From Thiosulfatimonas sediminis (GTDB taxonomy: Bacteria > Pseudomonadota > Gammaproteobacteria > Thiomicrospirales > Thiomicrospiraceae), in NCBI RefSeq assembly GCF_011398355.1, contig NZ_AP021889.1, forward strand, positions 620,001-684,000: a DNA stretch of 64,000 bases, written 5' to 3'. Position numbers and translations under genes: made by a program. This document shows positions 44,387 to 52,222 of this stretch, piece by piece (position 1 is the stretch's first letter; every line of letters starts with the position of its first letter). The notes beneath the pieces were generated by a model. It worked only from the letters and a program-made list of their open reading frames with translations. It did not search any database and had not been told where the DNA came from.

Positions 44387-44800
44387 CAGATGCTTAGGGA
44401 GATGCAAAGTTCAGCCTAATTAAGCCTAATAAGCTTAATAGGCCTAAATGGTTTCAAATTTCTGACGGGCGCAGCTTGCAAAAGCAACTTTGTTGCTACG
44501 CCTCTCATCCATAATCATGGAGATGTATTTTGAGGCAAGTTTAGAATATGCGCCTTGCAATCCCGTGCTGAAGTCAATGGGCGCTTGTTCTGTGCGAATC
44601 TGGGTGCTTAAAAGGTGAGTTTGAGCGAAAGGGGATTCGCAAAAAGATTAGAATTTGTTTATATTGTCGCAAGTGATGCCGTCTTAAGGCAGGTTTTAAG
44701 ATTGAAAAAAGTATAGGGAAAATGCCAAGTGCGTTAGATAAAAGCCAAACATTTCAATGATTGGCCCTTAGCGTAAATTGGATAAAAGGTTTCAGAAAGA
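44387..44800. repeat. gene-free stretch containing intergenic repeat element 3
   Basis: From 44394 to 44602 lies a longer, diverged member of the repeat family: left TTAGGGAGATGCAAAGTTC, right (inverted) GCACAGAACAAGCGCCCATT. The right end shares GCTGAAGTCAATSGG with element 1. Inside is the near-palindrome CCTAATAAGCTTAATAGG (44425-44442). The rest must include the promoter of the lipoprotein gene; no ORF or RNA gene is supported. Confidence 0.5.
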
Positions 44801-45280
44801 ATGATAAAAAAACCGCAGTTAGAACAAGAAATAATGGCAAGGCTTCGACGTTCAATTAAGTCTTTACGTTGGTTAACAGTGTGGACAGTCATCGGCGTTA
44901 GCACTGTTGCAGTGTTACAGTCAGGTTGTTCTAGTCAAGCGGTGTTGGATCCGCAGAGGCCTGCTAGCCAGTTTGCGTTAACCACGAATTTGGCGGATGA
45001 TTTTGGTCGGCTTTATCCCAAGGTTTATGTGAATGGCAATTATGTTTTTCGCGATAAATTATTATTGGTTCCTAAAACGTATCAATTCAAAATGACGTAT
45101 CTCGATACGATGGGCAAAACTCATGAAGAGAATATGCAGGTTACGATTAAGGCGAATCAATGCTATTACCTCGAGCGCAAAAACAATCGTTTTCGTTTTA
45201 ACGTCGGCGTGTTTGATGAAAGTGACTGTTCCGCAAAAATTGATCAAGCGCGTTATGATTTGACCTATCGCACTTCTTGA
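44801..45280 (+). CDS. putative lipoprotein, unknown function
   Basis: A 159-residue protein with a basic N-terminus, a hydrophobic segment and a lipobox LQSGC (cysteine near residue 43), so it should be lipid-anchored. The mature part has beta-rich segments (VYVNGNYVFRDKLLLVP, then YYLERKNNRFRFNVGVF) and two later cysteines. No family is recognised. The start could also be the ATG at 44834, which gives a signal sequence of more usual length; AAAGG lies before the first ATG. It ends in a short hairpin (45273-45295). Confidence 0.7.
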   Translation: MIKKPQLEQEIMARLRRSIKSLRWLTVWTVIGVSTVAVLQSGCSSQAVLDPQRPASQFALTTNLADDFGRLYPKVYVNGNYVFRDKLLLVPKTYQFKMTYLDTMGKTHEENMQVTIKANQCYYLERKNNRFRFNVGVFDESDCSAKIDQARYDLTYRTS

Positions 45281-45594
45281 AAAAGCTTCAAGAAGGTTTC
45301 TCAACAACTTGCAAGCCACTTATTGCAACAAAACTTGATTTACCCATGCTTGCTGTAACCTTTCTTGCCTTGCGTAATTTTACGGTTTTGGTAAGGTAAC
45401 TTCCTTGGAAGTCATAGAAAATCAACTCGATTGAATGATTCATGTTAGCAAGTTAGGGCAGGTCTATGCAGCAACTAAACGTCTTAAAACTAGGTTTTCT
45501 GCGACCGCTCGATTTTGGCAGTAAGGAGTTGTCGCATTGACGTTGTTTAACCCTTTGCAGACAATCTGCAGTCGACTATTTAGCCTATATATCT
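45281..45594. other. 314-bp gene-free stretch upstream of lapG
   Basis: It begins with a hairpin (CTTCTTGA / TCAAGAAG, 45273-45295) overlapping the lipoprotein stop, without a clear T-run. I found no supported coding sequence or RNA gene. It should hold the lapG promoter; no convincing -35/-10 pair was seen. Confidence 0.4.
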
Positions 45595-46305
45595 ATGGCT
45601 AAGCGTATTCTTTGGCGTCCCTCTTCGCCACATCTCTCTGTGTTTAGTTCAATACAAAAGTGGCTGTTGGCGCTTATCTTCTTTGTTGCTACGGCGAGTT
45701 ACGCACTCAACCAAGTGATGCTCGACTTTAGTCGTTTTTATAACGCCGTCAGCAGTGAGTATGGTGAACAGCGCGGTCGTTTGGCGAAAACTTGGCAGAC
45801 AACGCTTGAACAAATGCAGGGGATGTCCGACCTGCAAAAATTGCAAGAAGCGAATACCTTTGTAAACAAAGTCGTCTATTATCAGTCGGATATGAGTAAC
45901 AATCGCGTGGCCGATCACTGGTCATCGTTAGCGGAAACCTTTGGTAAGGGCGTAGGCGATTGTGAAGATTATGCAATCGCAAAATATGTCACACTGCGTT
46001 TAGCCGGTGTCGCGGATGAACATTTACGACTGATCTATGTTAAAGCGTTTTATGCCGGTCGAACTCAGGCGCATATGGTGTTAGGTTATTACGCCACTCC
46101 GGATGCGATGCCATTAATTTTGGATAATCTGATCGGTGAAGTGAAGCCGGCCAGTCAGCGCAGCGATTTGAATCCTGTGTTTAGTTTTAATAGTCGTGGT
46201 CTATGGGCTGGTCTTTCCAAAGCCACCACGTCAAATCCGATGGCGCGTTTATCGCGTTGGCAACAGGTGGTTACTAAGTTAAAGCAAGAGGGCATCAGTT
46301 TATGA
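45595..46305 (+). CDS. lapG: LapG-type periplasmic cysteine protease (BTLCP family)
   Basis: A 236-residue transglutaminase-like protease. It has an N-terminal membrane/signal segment (22-40) and the catalytic triad Cys123 (GVGDCEDYA), His160 (QAHMVLGY) and Asp177 (LILDNL). LapG cuts large RTX adhesins of the LapA type and so releases cells from biofilm when LapD does not hold it. It is directly followed by lapD. The adhesin substrate, normally cut at a di-alanine site, is not in this window. Confidence 0.93.
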   Translation: MAKRILWRPSSPHLSVFSSIQKWLLALIFFVATASYALNQVMLDFSRFYNAVSSEYGEQRGRLAKTWQTTLEQMQGMSDLQKLQEANTFVNKVVYYQSDMSNNRVADHWSSLAETFGKGVGDCEDYAIAKYVTLRLAGVADEHLRLIYVKAFYAGRTQAHMVLGYYATPDAMPLILDNLIGEVKPASQRSDLNPVFSFNSRGLWAGLSKATTSNPMARLSRWQQVVTKLKQEGISL

Positions 46306-46377
46306 GTCCGAGTAGCAAGAGTAGAGCTCCCCAATTTATTTTTTCAGTAACCTCAGCGGCGCAAAAAGGAGTAGGTT

Positions 46378-48312
46378 ATGTCTTTGGTTAAACAGTTATG
46401 GATCGCAATTATTGGGCTGATGATATTGGTGTTTTTTGCCAGCTTTTCCATCAGCACCTTAAGCGCCAAAGGCTATTACATTGAGCAGTTGAGTTTGAAA
46501 AACAGTGATAACGCCAATTCCCTCGCACTGATGATTAGTCAGATGGATAAAGAGGATGTGATGGTTGAGTTACTGGTCGCTGCGCAATTTGATACTGGTA
46601 ACTACAAAAAAATTGAACTGCTCGATCCAAGTGGTCAAGAGCGCGTAGTTAAAGTACATGAAACAGATGTTCAGGCTCATGTGCCAAATTGGTTTAAAGA
46701 GTTGGTGCCGATCAAAGCCGGTAAAGGTGTGGCGCAAATTCAAGACGGTTGGAAGCAATATGGTACTTTAATCGTCGAAAGTGATGACCGCTTTGCATAT
46801 GAATCTTTGTGGAAAACCACGCTGCAATTTTTGTTGTGGTTTTTATTCGCTGCGCTGTTGTTAGGCGCGATTGGAACTTGGGTTTTGCGCTACTTAACCA
46901 GCCCATTAGAAGATGTCGTTAAGCAGGCGGAAGCGATTGGTGGGCGTCGTTTTATCACTTCACAAGAGCCGAAAACGTTAGAGTTTAATCGTTTGGTGCG
47001 CGCCATGAACACCCTCTCTGCGCGAGTGCGTAGCATGCTGGAAAACGAAAGTCGTCGTCTTGATGAGATGCGCTACAAAAGTCAGCATGATCCTTTAACG
47101 GGTCTCGCTAACCGCGAGTTTTTTGTTGGAAAGCTGGAAAGTATTCTGCGTGACGAAGACAAAAACACCCGTAATGGAATGTTGCTCATTCGTATCTGTG
47201 ATTTGTTGACGGTAAACAAAACCTTGGGGCATCAAAAAACCGACCAGCTATTGAAAGGCATCGCAGAGCAGATTGGTAATACAGTTAAACAGCATAATAA
47301 AGAGTTTGATGAGTATCTGTTAGGGCGTTTAAACGGCAGTGACTTTGCGGTCATATTAACGGCTATTGATGATTTACAGCCGGTGGCTAAGGCTCTGGAG
47401 GTGTTTATGTCCACCTATGCCAAGAGTTATGCGCAAGAGGTTAATTTGCAGCTACCCATGGCTGCCTGTACCTTTAAAGGAGACGAAAGTCGCCAGAATT
47501 TGTTCCAGAAAATTGACAGTTTGTTAGTTGAAGCCGAAAGTGAGAAGCATACAGCTATGGTGATTGAGCGGTCGATTCAGGCGAAAGGCTTGTTGCTCAA
47601 CGCAAACGAATGGCGCACTACTTTATTGGATGCGCTGTCTTCCGGAGGCGTTGTGGCGCAGCTTTTCCCTGTTGTGGATATTAAGAATCGCCTGTTACAT
47701 TCAGAGGCGATGATGCGTTTGAATGTGGATGGGAAAGCATTGTCCGCAGGTGATTTCTTACCTTGGGCGCGTCGTTTAAATCTCTTGCCGCAAATGGACT
47801 TGGCGTTAGCTGAGCATATCTTGGGACAACCCAAAGTACAAAGTGGACAGTTACAGGTGGCACTTAACTTGTCGATTGAGACCTTAAAAGAGCTGCAGCA
47901 GCGTGATATTTTGGTCGATATGCTGAAGACGAGTGGCTGTGCGGATAAATTGTGGTTAGAGCTACCTGAACGCGCGATTTTAGATAATTTAAATTACTTT
48001 ATTGAGTTTTGTGAACTGGTTAAGCCACTCGGCTGTAAAGTTGGCTTGGATAAAGCGGGTTCTGGTTTTGGCAAAATTTCGCGCTTGCAAGAAGTTGGCT
48101 TGGATTACATTAAAGTTGATGCGGTACTGATTCAAGATATCAGTCGTAAAAATTCAGAGTCAGAAGGATTTGTGCGCGGTGCTTGTACACTGGGTCATTC
48201 GATTGGCTTGCAATTGATTGCCGAAGGCTTGCAGGATATCGCTGAACTTAATCATCTTGAAGCCATCGGTTTGGATGGTGCGACAGGCCCAGGCGTGCCA
48301 ATCCGAGCATAG
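46378..48312 (+). CDS. lapD: c-di-GMP receptor LapD (degenerate GGDEF-EAL)
   Basis: A 644-residue inner-membrane receptor. Helix 1 (5-28) is followed by the LapD periplasmic domain with the output segment QIQDGWKQYGTLIVES, helix 2 (about 142-165), a HAMP linker, a GGDEF domain whose signature is LNGSDF and an EAL domain whose signature is SEAMMR. Both active sites are degenerate, as expected for a binding-only receptor. With c-di-GMP bound, LapD captures LapG and keeps the adhesin on the surface. It starts 72 nt after lapG. Confidence 0.94.
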   Translation: MSLVKQLWIAIIGLMILVFFASFSISTLSAKGYYIEQLSLKNSDNANSLALMISQMDKEDVMVELLVAAQFDTGNYKKIELLDPSGQERVVKVHETDVQAHVPNWFKELVPIKAGKGVAQIQDGWKQYGTLIVESDDRFAYESLWKTTLQFLLWFLFAALLLGAIGTWVLRYLTSPLEDVVKQAEAIGGRRFITSQEPKTLEFNRLVRAMNTLSARVRSMLENESRRLDEMRYKSQHDPLTGLANREFFVGKLESILRDEDKNTRNGMLLIRICDLLTVNKTLGHQKTDQLLKGIAEQIGNTVKQHNKEFDEYLLGRLNGSDFAVILTAIDDLQPVAKALEVFMSTYAKSYAQEVNLQLPMAACTFKGDESRQNLFQKIDSLLVEAESEKHTAMVIERSIQAKGLLLNANEWRTTLLDALSSGGVVAQLFPVVDIKNRLLHSEAMMRLNVDGKALSAGDFLPWARRLNLLPQMDLALAEHILGQPKVQSGQLQVALNLSIETLKELQQRDILVDMLKTSGCADKLWLELPERAILDNLNYFIEFCELVKPLGCKVGLDKAGSGFGKISRLQEVGLDYIKVDAVLIQDISRKNSESEGFVRGACTLGHSIGLQLIAEGLQDIAELNHLEAIGLDGATGPGVPIRA

Positions 48313-48349
48313 ACTGAGCGTTCAAACTAACAAGCTATAATCACGAAAA

Positions 48350-48400
48350 CCTCGCTTGATAAGCCGCTGCAGATTGAAATCTGGATTGACTCAAGCGAGG
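48350..48400. other. 51-nt nested stem-loop after lapD
   Basis: CCTCGCTTGA (48350-48359) pairs exactly with TCAAGCGAGG (48391-48400). Inside, CAGAT and ATCTG (48370-48383) form a second stem with a TGAA loop. It is followed by GGGAATG on the plus strand, so it is not a classical terminator for lapD. Confidence 0.5.
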
Positions 48401-48704
48401 GGGAATGCGCACGGTTTTGTGGTGTTTCTTGTTATCCATAATTTGAGTGGTAGAAAGGCAGCAGGCGCCAAGTTTGTGCTTTGTATTGCCGGTGTTCTAC
48501 GTTTTAACAAATGCGTGGATTCTGTATCAAGAACCAGTCTTAGCTTGGTGGTTCTTGCGTTTCAAGTCATTTTGGATACAGTTTTGTGTCCTCATCAACT
48601 GGCCTCTTTCGGGTTATTCTCTCATCGGTACACCGCTAAAAATCTTTTAGATAGCATAAAAAAATTCAGGTTTGATGATTAAGGGGAACTGTTAAGATAA
48701 ATTC

Positions 48705-48722
48705 CCTAACAATTGTTAGGGG
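48705..48722. repeat. 18-bp perfect palindrome upstream of the MBL-fold gene
   Basis: CCCTAACAATTGTTAGGG is fully symmetric. It sits 78 nt before the start of the MBL-fold/TetR pair, a position expected for an operator of the co-encoded TetR regulator. Confidence 0.5.
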
Positions 48723-48737
48723 TTGCAGAGCCAATCC

Positions 48738-48765
48738 CTATTTGGACTTGTTCTGTATCTCCTTA
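48738..48765. repeat. intergenic repeat end 4 (CAGAAYAAGTCC family)
   Basis: On the minus strand it reads AAGGAGATACAGAACAAGTC followed by CAAAT, the best-conserved copy of the terminal motif found in elements 1 and 2. A matching left end was not identified. Confidence 0.55.
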
Positions 48766-48799
48766 GTTAATTTAAACGAAAAATCGGGAGTTTTTTTCT

Positions 48800-49957
48800 A
48801 TGTCGATAGCTCAGGTAAGCACTATGTTTTCTCGGTATACGTTTACGCATCGTGCACGTTGTTTGGCGGTTTTGCCATTGTCGTTATTATTCGCTTTTTC
48901 TGCATCATTGAGCAGTGCGCAAGCTGCCGATAATTCTGACCCATATTTGGCCGGTTTTGCAGCCTATGCAAAGGAGAACGGCTCATTAACGGCCTCGGTA
49001 GACGCTTATATCAAAGATGTGACCAATACGGTGCGTAAGGCTGGTTATGTCGGTAAAGAGTTACCTCTGCCGAAACCAACCAAGGTGATGGATGGCGTTT
49101 ATACCGTAGTCGGCAGTTTGATTTGGCATACTCCCGAGAACTACGGGTTAAACAATAACCTGTCGTGGGTGGAGTTTGCTGATGGGGTATTTGTGTTTAA
49201 CGCTGGGCCCAATCCCGCGGTAGCTTACAGTTTTCATCAGATGATTAAGCGTCATACCAATAAGTCGGTGAAGTGGTTGGCGGTTGAAAACTCGCAAGGG
49301 CATGCTTATCTTGGCGCCAGCTATTGGGCAGATATTGGTGTTAAAAATCTCTATTCCAATCAGCGTGCCAATCAAGACTTTGCGAATGGTTTCGAACAGA
49401 TAAAAGCCAGCTGGGCAGCGCGTGTTGGACAAGCGATTACGCAGGATGCGCGCGATGTCAGTGACAAGTTTATTGAGTTTGAAGACAAGTTGGTCATTGA
49501 TGTTGGCGGCGGGGAAACGGTGGAGTTGTTAAATTTTGGCCCAGGACATACACCCGGTTCGACTTTGGCTTACATTCCAAGTCGGAATCTGCTCTTTACC
49601 GGTGATGTTGGCTATAACAAACGTTCTTTAGCGTTTTTCCCTTACACTCATGTCGGCCATTGGATCGACACCTTTAAGGCGATGCAAGCTGCGATGCCGG
49701 TCGATGTGGTTGTGATTCCCGGACATGGTGCACCAACTGATATGGCAACCGTTGCCCGTGATACGTTGGGTTATATGGAGTTCTTGCGTGCAGAGGTGCA
49801 AAAGAAAATCGATGCTGGTGGCAAAGAAGAGGACATGAGCAGCATCGATCAGTCCCAATATAAGGCGCGTCCGGTGTATGAGCAGACGCATCAGAATAAT
49901 GCAGTGCATCTGTACAAGGAATTAACGGGCGGCGATTTAGGAACCAGTTTTGAGTAA
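48800..49957 (+). CDS. exported MBL-fold protein with altered metal-binding motif
   Basis: A 385-residue protein with a signal peptide (cleavage after AQA, near residue 42) and a metallo-beta-lactamase fold: VYTVVGSLIW, FVFNAGPNP, then GPGHTPGST, LLFTGDVG and VIPGHGAP. These last three keep later metal ligands, but the HxHxDH motif is replaced by NSQGHA (164-169). Zinc binding is thus at least partly lost or rearranged. The arrangement recalls exported hydrolases of quinoprotein/Sox-related systems; the substrate is unknown. GGGAG lies 8 nt upstream. The end overlaps a TetR gene by 8 nt. Confidence 0.82.
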   Translation: MSIAQVSTMFSRYTFTHRARCLAVLPLSLLFAFSASLSSAQAADNSDPYLAGFAAYAKENGSLTASVDAYIKDVTNTVRKAGYVGKELPLPKPTKVMDGVYTVVGSLIWHTPENYGLNNNLSWVEFADGVFVFNAGPNPAVAYSFHQMIKRHTNKSVKWLAVENSQGHAYLGASYWADIGVKNLYSNQRANQDFANGFEQIKASWAARVGQAITQDARDVSDKFIEFEDKLVIDVGGGETVELLNFGPGHTPGSTLAYIPSRNLLFTGDVGYNKRSLAFFPYTHVGHWIDTFKAMQAAMPVDVVVIPGHGAPTDMATVARDTLGYMEFLRAEVQKKIDAGGKEEDMSSIDQSQYKARPVYEQTHQNNAVHLYKELTGGDLGTSFE

Positions 49958-50558
49958 CAACCCCGTGCCGACCGAGCTAAAGCCGACGGCGTTACGGATT
50001 GTAGAACAGGCTGCGCGACTGTTTGCCAAAGACGGTTTTGACTTGATTACAATGCGGGATATCGCGCAACACTGTGCGATAAAAGCGCCTTCGCTGTACC
50101 ACCATTTTAGCGATAAGCAGAGTCTTTATCAGGCGGTTCTGCAGCAAGTATTTCGGCAACATAATGCCGAACTTGCCTTGGTTTTTAACGGTGATGCGCC
50201 GCCGCAAGACAAATTATTTCAGGTGATTGTACTGAGTGCTCGCAAAATGCAGCAAGATTCGGTTTTTCGTCAGCTGTTGTGGCGTGAATTGTTATCAAAT
50301 AATCCGCAGCGGATGCAGTTTCTTGCTGAAGAAGTCATGACTCAGTCCTGTTCGCAATTGCAGCAGATTCTGCTGCAAATCTCGCCGCCTAATCGCCGGA
50401 TTGACAGTCACTTTGCAATTACCTCGGTATTGGGTTTATTGGTTTTTCATGTGCAACTCGGCGCCATGCGCTCCTTTTTGCCGGGCGCAGAGCCGCAACA
50501 TAACGATGTTGATTATCTCGCCAAGCAGATATTTGAGATGATATTGGCGTTTACTTAA
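49950..50558 (+). CDS. TetR/AcrR-family transcriptional regulator
   Basis: A 202-residue regulator. Residues 12-58 form the TetR helix-turn-helix domain (ALRIVEQAARLFAKDGFDLITM, RDIAQHC, APSLYHHFSDKQSLY). The C-terminal half is an unassigned ligand/dimer domain. The start is TTG inside the end of the MBL-fold gene, so they share a message and it probably represses that operon. The palindrome at 48705-48722 is a candidate operator. Confidence 0.9.
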   Translation: MSNNPVPTELKPTALRIVEQAARLFAKDGFDLITMRDIAQHCAIKAPSLYHHFSDKQSLYQAVLQQVFRQHNAELALVFNGDAPPQDKLFQVIVLSARKMQQDSVFRQLLWRELLSNNPQRMQFLAEEVMTQSCSQLQQILLQISPPNRRIDSHFAITSVLGLLVFHVQLGAMRSFLPGAEPQHNDVDYLAKQIFEMILAFT

Positions 50559-50653
50559 GGCGGCTTATTCTATGTTGTTCAAAATCGCATTTACCCATAA
50601 AAAACACTATGGGAGCGGGTAAATTTTCTATAACTCCGATACCGCTAAATCGT

Positions 50654-50659
50654 TATAAT
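50654..50659 (+). promoter_or_regulatory. -10 element of the 37-residue protein gene
   Basis: TATAAT lies 65 nt before the ATG; the -35 is poor. The leader contains a hairpin (CCGCTGTT / AACAGTGG around a T loop, near 50682-50701) just before the ribosome site. Confidence 0.45.
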
Positions 50660-50723
50660 TCCCGACGATTTTTTGATACACCGCTGTTTTTTAACAGTGG
50701 CGCATAAAGGTAAGGACAGAAAA

Positions 50724-50837
50724 ATGGAAAAGAAAATTATCCCGGGTGCATTGGTTTTTGCTGCAACGGTTGTTGCGGTTTTAGTGAATATCCCAGTTGC
50801 AGAAGCAGCTCAAGCAGCGGTAACTTTGCTTAAATAA
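50724..50837 (+). CDS. 37-residue small membrane or secreted protein
   Basis: The product is M-E-K-K then IIPGALVFAATVVAVLVNI, PVAEAAQAAVTLLK: a short basic start, one hydrophobic segment, and an Ala-rich end with a possible cleavage site after AEA. An AAGGA site lies 7 nt upstream, a TATAAT precedes it and a perfect terminator follows, so it is a complete stand-alone transcription unit. No family is recognised. It could be a one-helix membrane protein or a secreted peptide. Confidence 0.7.
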   Translation: MEKKIIPGALVFAATVVAVLVNIPVAEAAQAAVTLLK

Positions 50838-50857
50838 GCAAAAAACGCCTGTTACGC

Positions 50858-50895
50858 AAAAACGCCGATCTTTGTCACAAAGGTCGGCGTTTTTG
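50858..50895 (+). terminator. intrinsic terminator after the 37-residue protein gene
   Basis: AACGCCGATCTTTG pairs with CAAAGGTCGGCGTT (one mismatch) around a 3-nt loop, followed by TTT GTTTTT. Confidence 0.92.
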
Positions 50896-50974
50896 TTTTT
50901 AGCGTATTTTCGCCTTGGTAAATGAAAATTTGTTCTAAAAAATCAGTTGGTTTTAGGAATAATTAAAAAAATAC

Positions 50975-51002
50975 TTGCATTGAAATTTCTGCTCAATATA
51001 AT
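50975..51002 (+). promoter_or_regulatory. sigma70-type promoter of the tRNA-Asn genes
   Basis: TTGCAT (50975-50980) and TATAAT (50997-51002) are 16 bp apart, 38 nt before the first tRNA-Asn. Confidence 0.7.
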
Positions 51003-51040
51003 ACGCACCATCTAAAACGCTTAGCGCTTTTAGATATCAC

Positions 51041-51116
51041 TCCCCTATAGCTCAGTTGGTAGAGCAACGGACTGTTAATCCGTGTGTCCCTGGTTCGAGC
51101 CCAGGTGGGGGAGCCA
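51041..51116 (+). tRNA. tRNA-Asn (GTT), copy 1
   Basis: A 76-nt cloverleaf with encoded CCA. The acceptor TCCCCTA pairs with TGGGGGA, the anticodon loop is CTGTTAA with GTT at 51074-51076, and the T-loop is GGTTCGAGCC. It is identical to copy 2. Confidence 0.97.
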
Positions 51117-51172
51117 AATTTTAAGTTAAGAGTATTCAATTATTTTTGACTTGCCCGTTAGGGCAAAACCAT

Positions 51173-51248
51173 TCCCCTATAGCTCAGTTGGTAGAGCAAC
51201 GGACTGTTAATCCGTGTGTCCCTGGTTCGAGCCCAGGTGGGGGAGCCA
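51173..51248 (+). tRNA. tRNA-Asn (GTT), copy 2
   Basis: Identical in sequence to copy 1, 56 nt downstream. The spacer holds a short hairpin (TTGCCC / GGGCAA, 51151-51166), probably a processing signal or weak terminator. Confidence 0.97.
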
Positions 51249-51254
51249 TTTAAG

Positions 51255-51285
51255 AAGCCCGTGCTAACCATGCTCGGGCTTTTTT
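51255..51285 (+). terminator. terminator after the tRNA-Asn pair
   Basis: AAGCCCG pairs with CGGGCTT, extended by GC/GC across one mismatch, followed by TTTTT. Confidence 0.85.
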
Positions 51286-51403
51286 GTTTTCTGTTGCTTT
51301 CTTTTGTTTCGAATACTTAATCCTACGCAATTGCTCTTTTGGGTCATTGGTTTTATTCTTTTATGTGTTTTGTATACATATTGTTGATTGAGGAGTGATA
51401 GTC

Positions 51404-52222
51404 TTGGTTAAAATTGGTTTACACGAATTTGCTGAGCGGAAGCATTTAATTCAATATGTGCATCAATTGTCATTTGAGAATGAGAAATCAGAAAGCATTG
51501 ACGGAGTTCAAATTGACACCCCTTTAGGCGGTTGGAGCGTGGCGCAGTCATTGCTAGCCCAAATAGACCCTGCGCAGTATTCACAGGATCGAAATTATTT
51601 CGATGGGCACGTTACTCATTTATCGCCCTATATCCGGCACGGTTTACTTGCTCCGCGCGAATTGCAGGAAAGATTGCAGCGCGATTATGCAGCCACTGAC
51701 AGCGTACGGCTGCTGCAACAATTGACTTGGCGAGACTATTTTCATCGCTATCTTGAGGCCAATCCGCAAGCGGCATGGCAGGATGTTGAGCCCTATAAAA
51801 CGGGCTATGCAGCGAGTGATTATTTGACGGTTCTACCGCAGGATATTATGACCGGCCAAACCGGCGTAAGAGTTATTGATCAAATGATTGTACAGTTGCT
51901 TGAACAAGGTTGGTTGCACAATCACGCTCGTTTGTATTTAGCCGCTTATATTGTGCACTGGCGTAAAGTGTCTTGGCAGGCTGGTGCGCGTTGGTTTTTG
52001 CAGCATCTGCTGGATGGTGACTTGGCCAGTAATAATCTTTCGTGGCAGTGGGTAGCATCCACTTTCAGTGCCAAGCCGTACTTTTTCAACTTAGCGAATT
52101 TGCAACAATTTAGCCGCGGCTGTTTAGAGGCTGAAGATCCGACAAATGCTATTTTTGACCAGAGTTATGATGAGTTGAGGGCTTTCTTGTTTCCGCTAGC
52201 CGCTAAAGAGATTTGGCAATAA
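51404..52222 (+). CDS. photolyase/cryptochrome FAD-binding domain protein (no N-terminal domain)
   Basis: A 272-residue protein that matches only the C-terminal helical domain of DNA photolyases: THLSPYIRHGLL, LTWRDYFHRYL, GVRVIDQMIVQLLEQGWLHNHAR and LLDGDLASNNLSWQW, including the segment that packs on FAD and a Trp near the electron-transfer site. The N-terminal alpha/beta domain is not part of this protein; the next gene appears to encode it. The TTG start at 51404 has GAGGAG 8 nt upstream, better than the GTG at 51395. The stop overlaps the next ATG by 1 nt (TAATG). Confidence 0.85.
   Translation: MVKIGLHEFAERKHLIQYVHQLSFENEKSESIDGVQIDTPLGGWSVAQSLLAQIDPAQYSQDRNYFDGHVTHLSPYIRHGLLAPRELQERLQRDYAATDSVRLLQQLTWRDYFHRYLEANPQAAWQDVEPYKTGYAASDYLTVLPQDIMTGQTGVRVIDQMIVQLLEQGWLHNHARLYLAAYIVHWRKVSWQAGARWFLQHLLDGDLASNNLSWQWVASTFSAKPYFFNLANLQQFSRGCLEAEDPTNAIFDQSYDELRAFLFPLAAKEIWQ

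Larger units (their letters stand above)
48313..48799. other. 487-bp gene-free stretch with strong secondary structure
   Basis: It contains a 51-nt stem-loop at 48350-48400, an 18-bp perfect palindrome at 48705-48722 and one end of the intergenic repeat family at 48738-48765. Short open frames exist (for example 48356-48682) but show no family pattern or ribosome site. A structured non-coding RNA or a decayed mobile element would fit. Confidence 0.45.

Noticed and set aside
46378..48312. Active diguanylate cyclase/phosphodiesterase
   Set aside because: GGDEF reads NGSDF and EAL reads SEAM; with the LapD periplasmic domain and lapG next door it is a receptor.
48356..48682. Open frame of 108 codons after lapD
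   Set aside because: No recognisable domain, no ribosome site, Cys/Leu/Ser-rich shadow composition, and it overlaps strong stem-loops.
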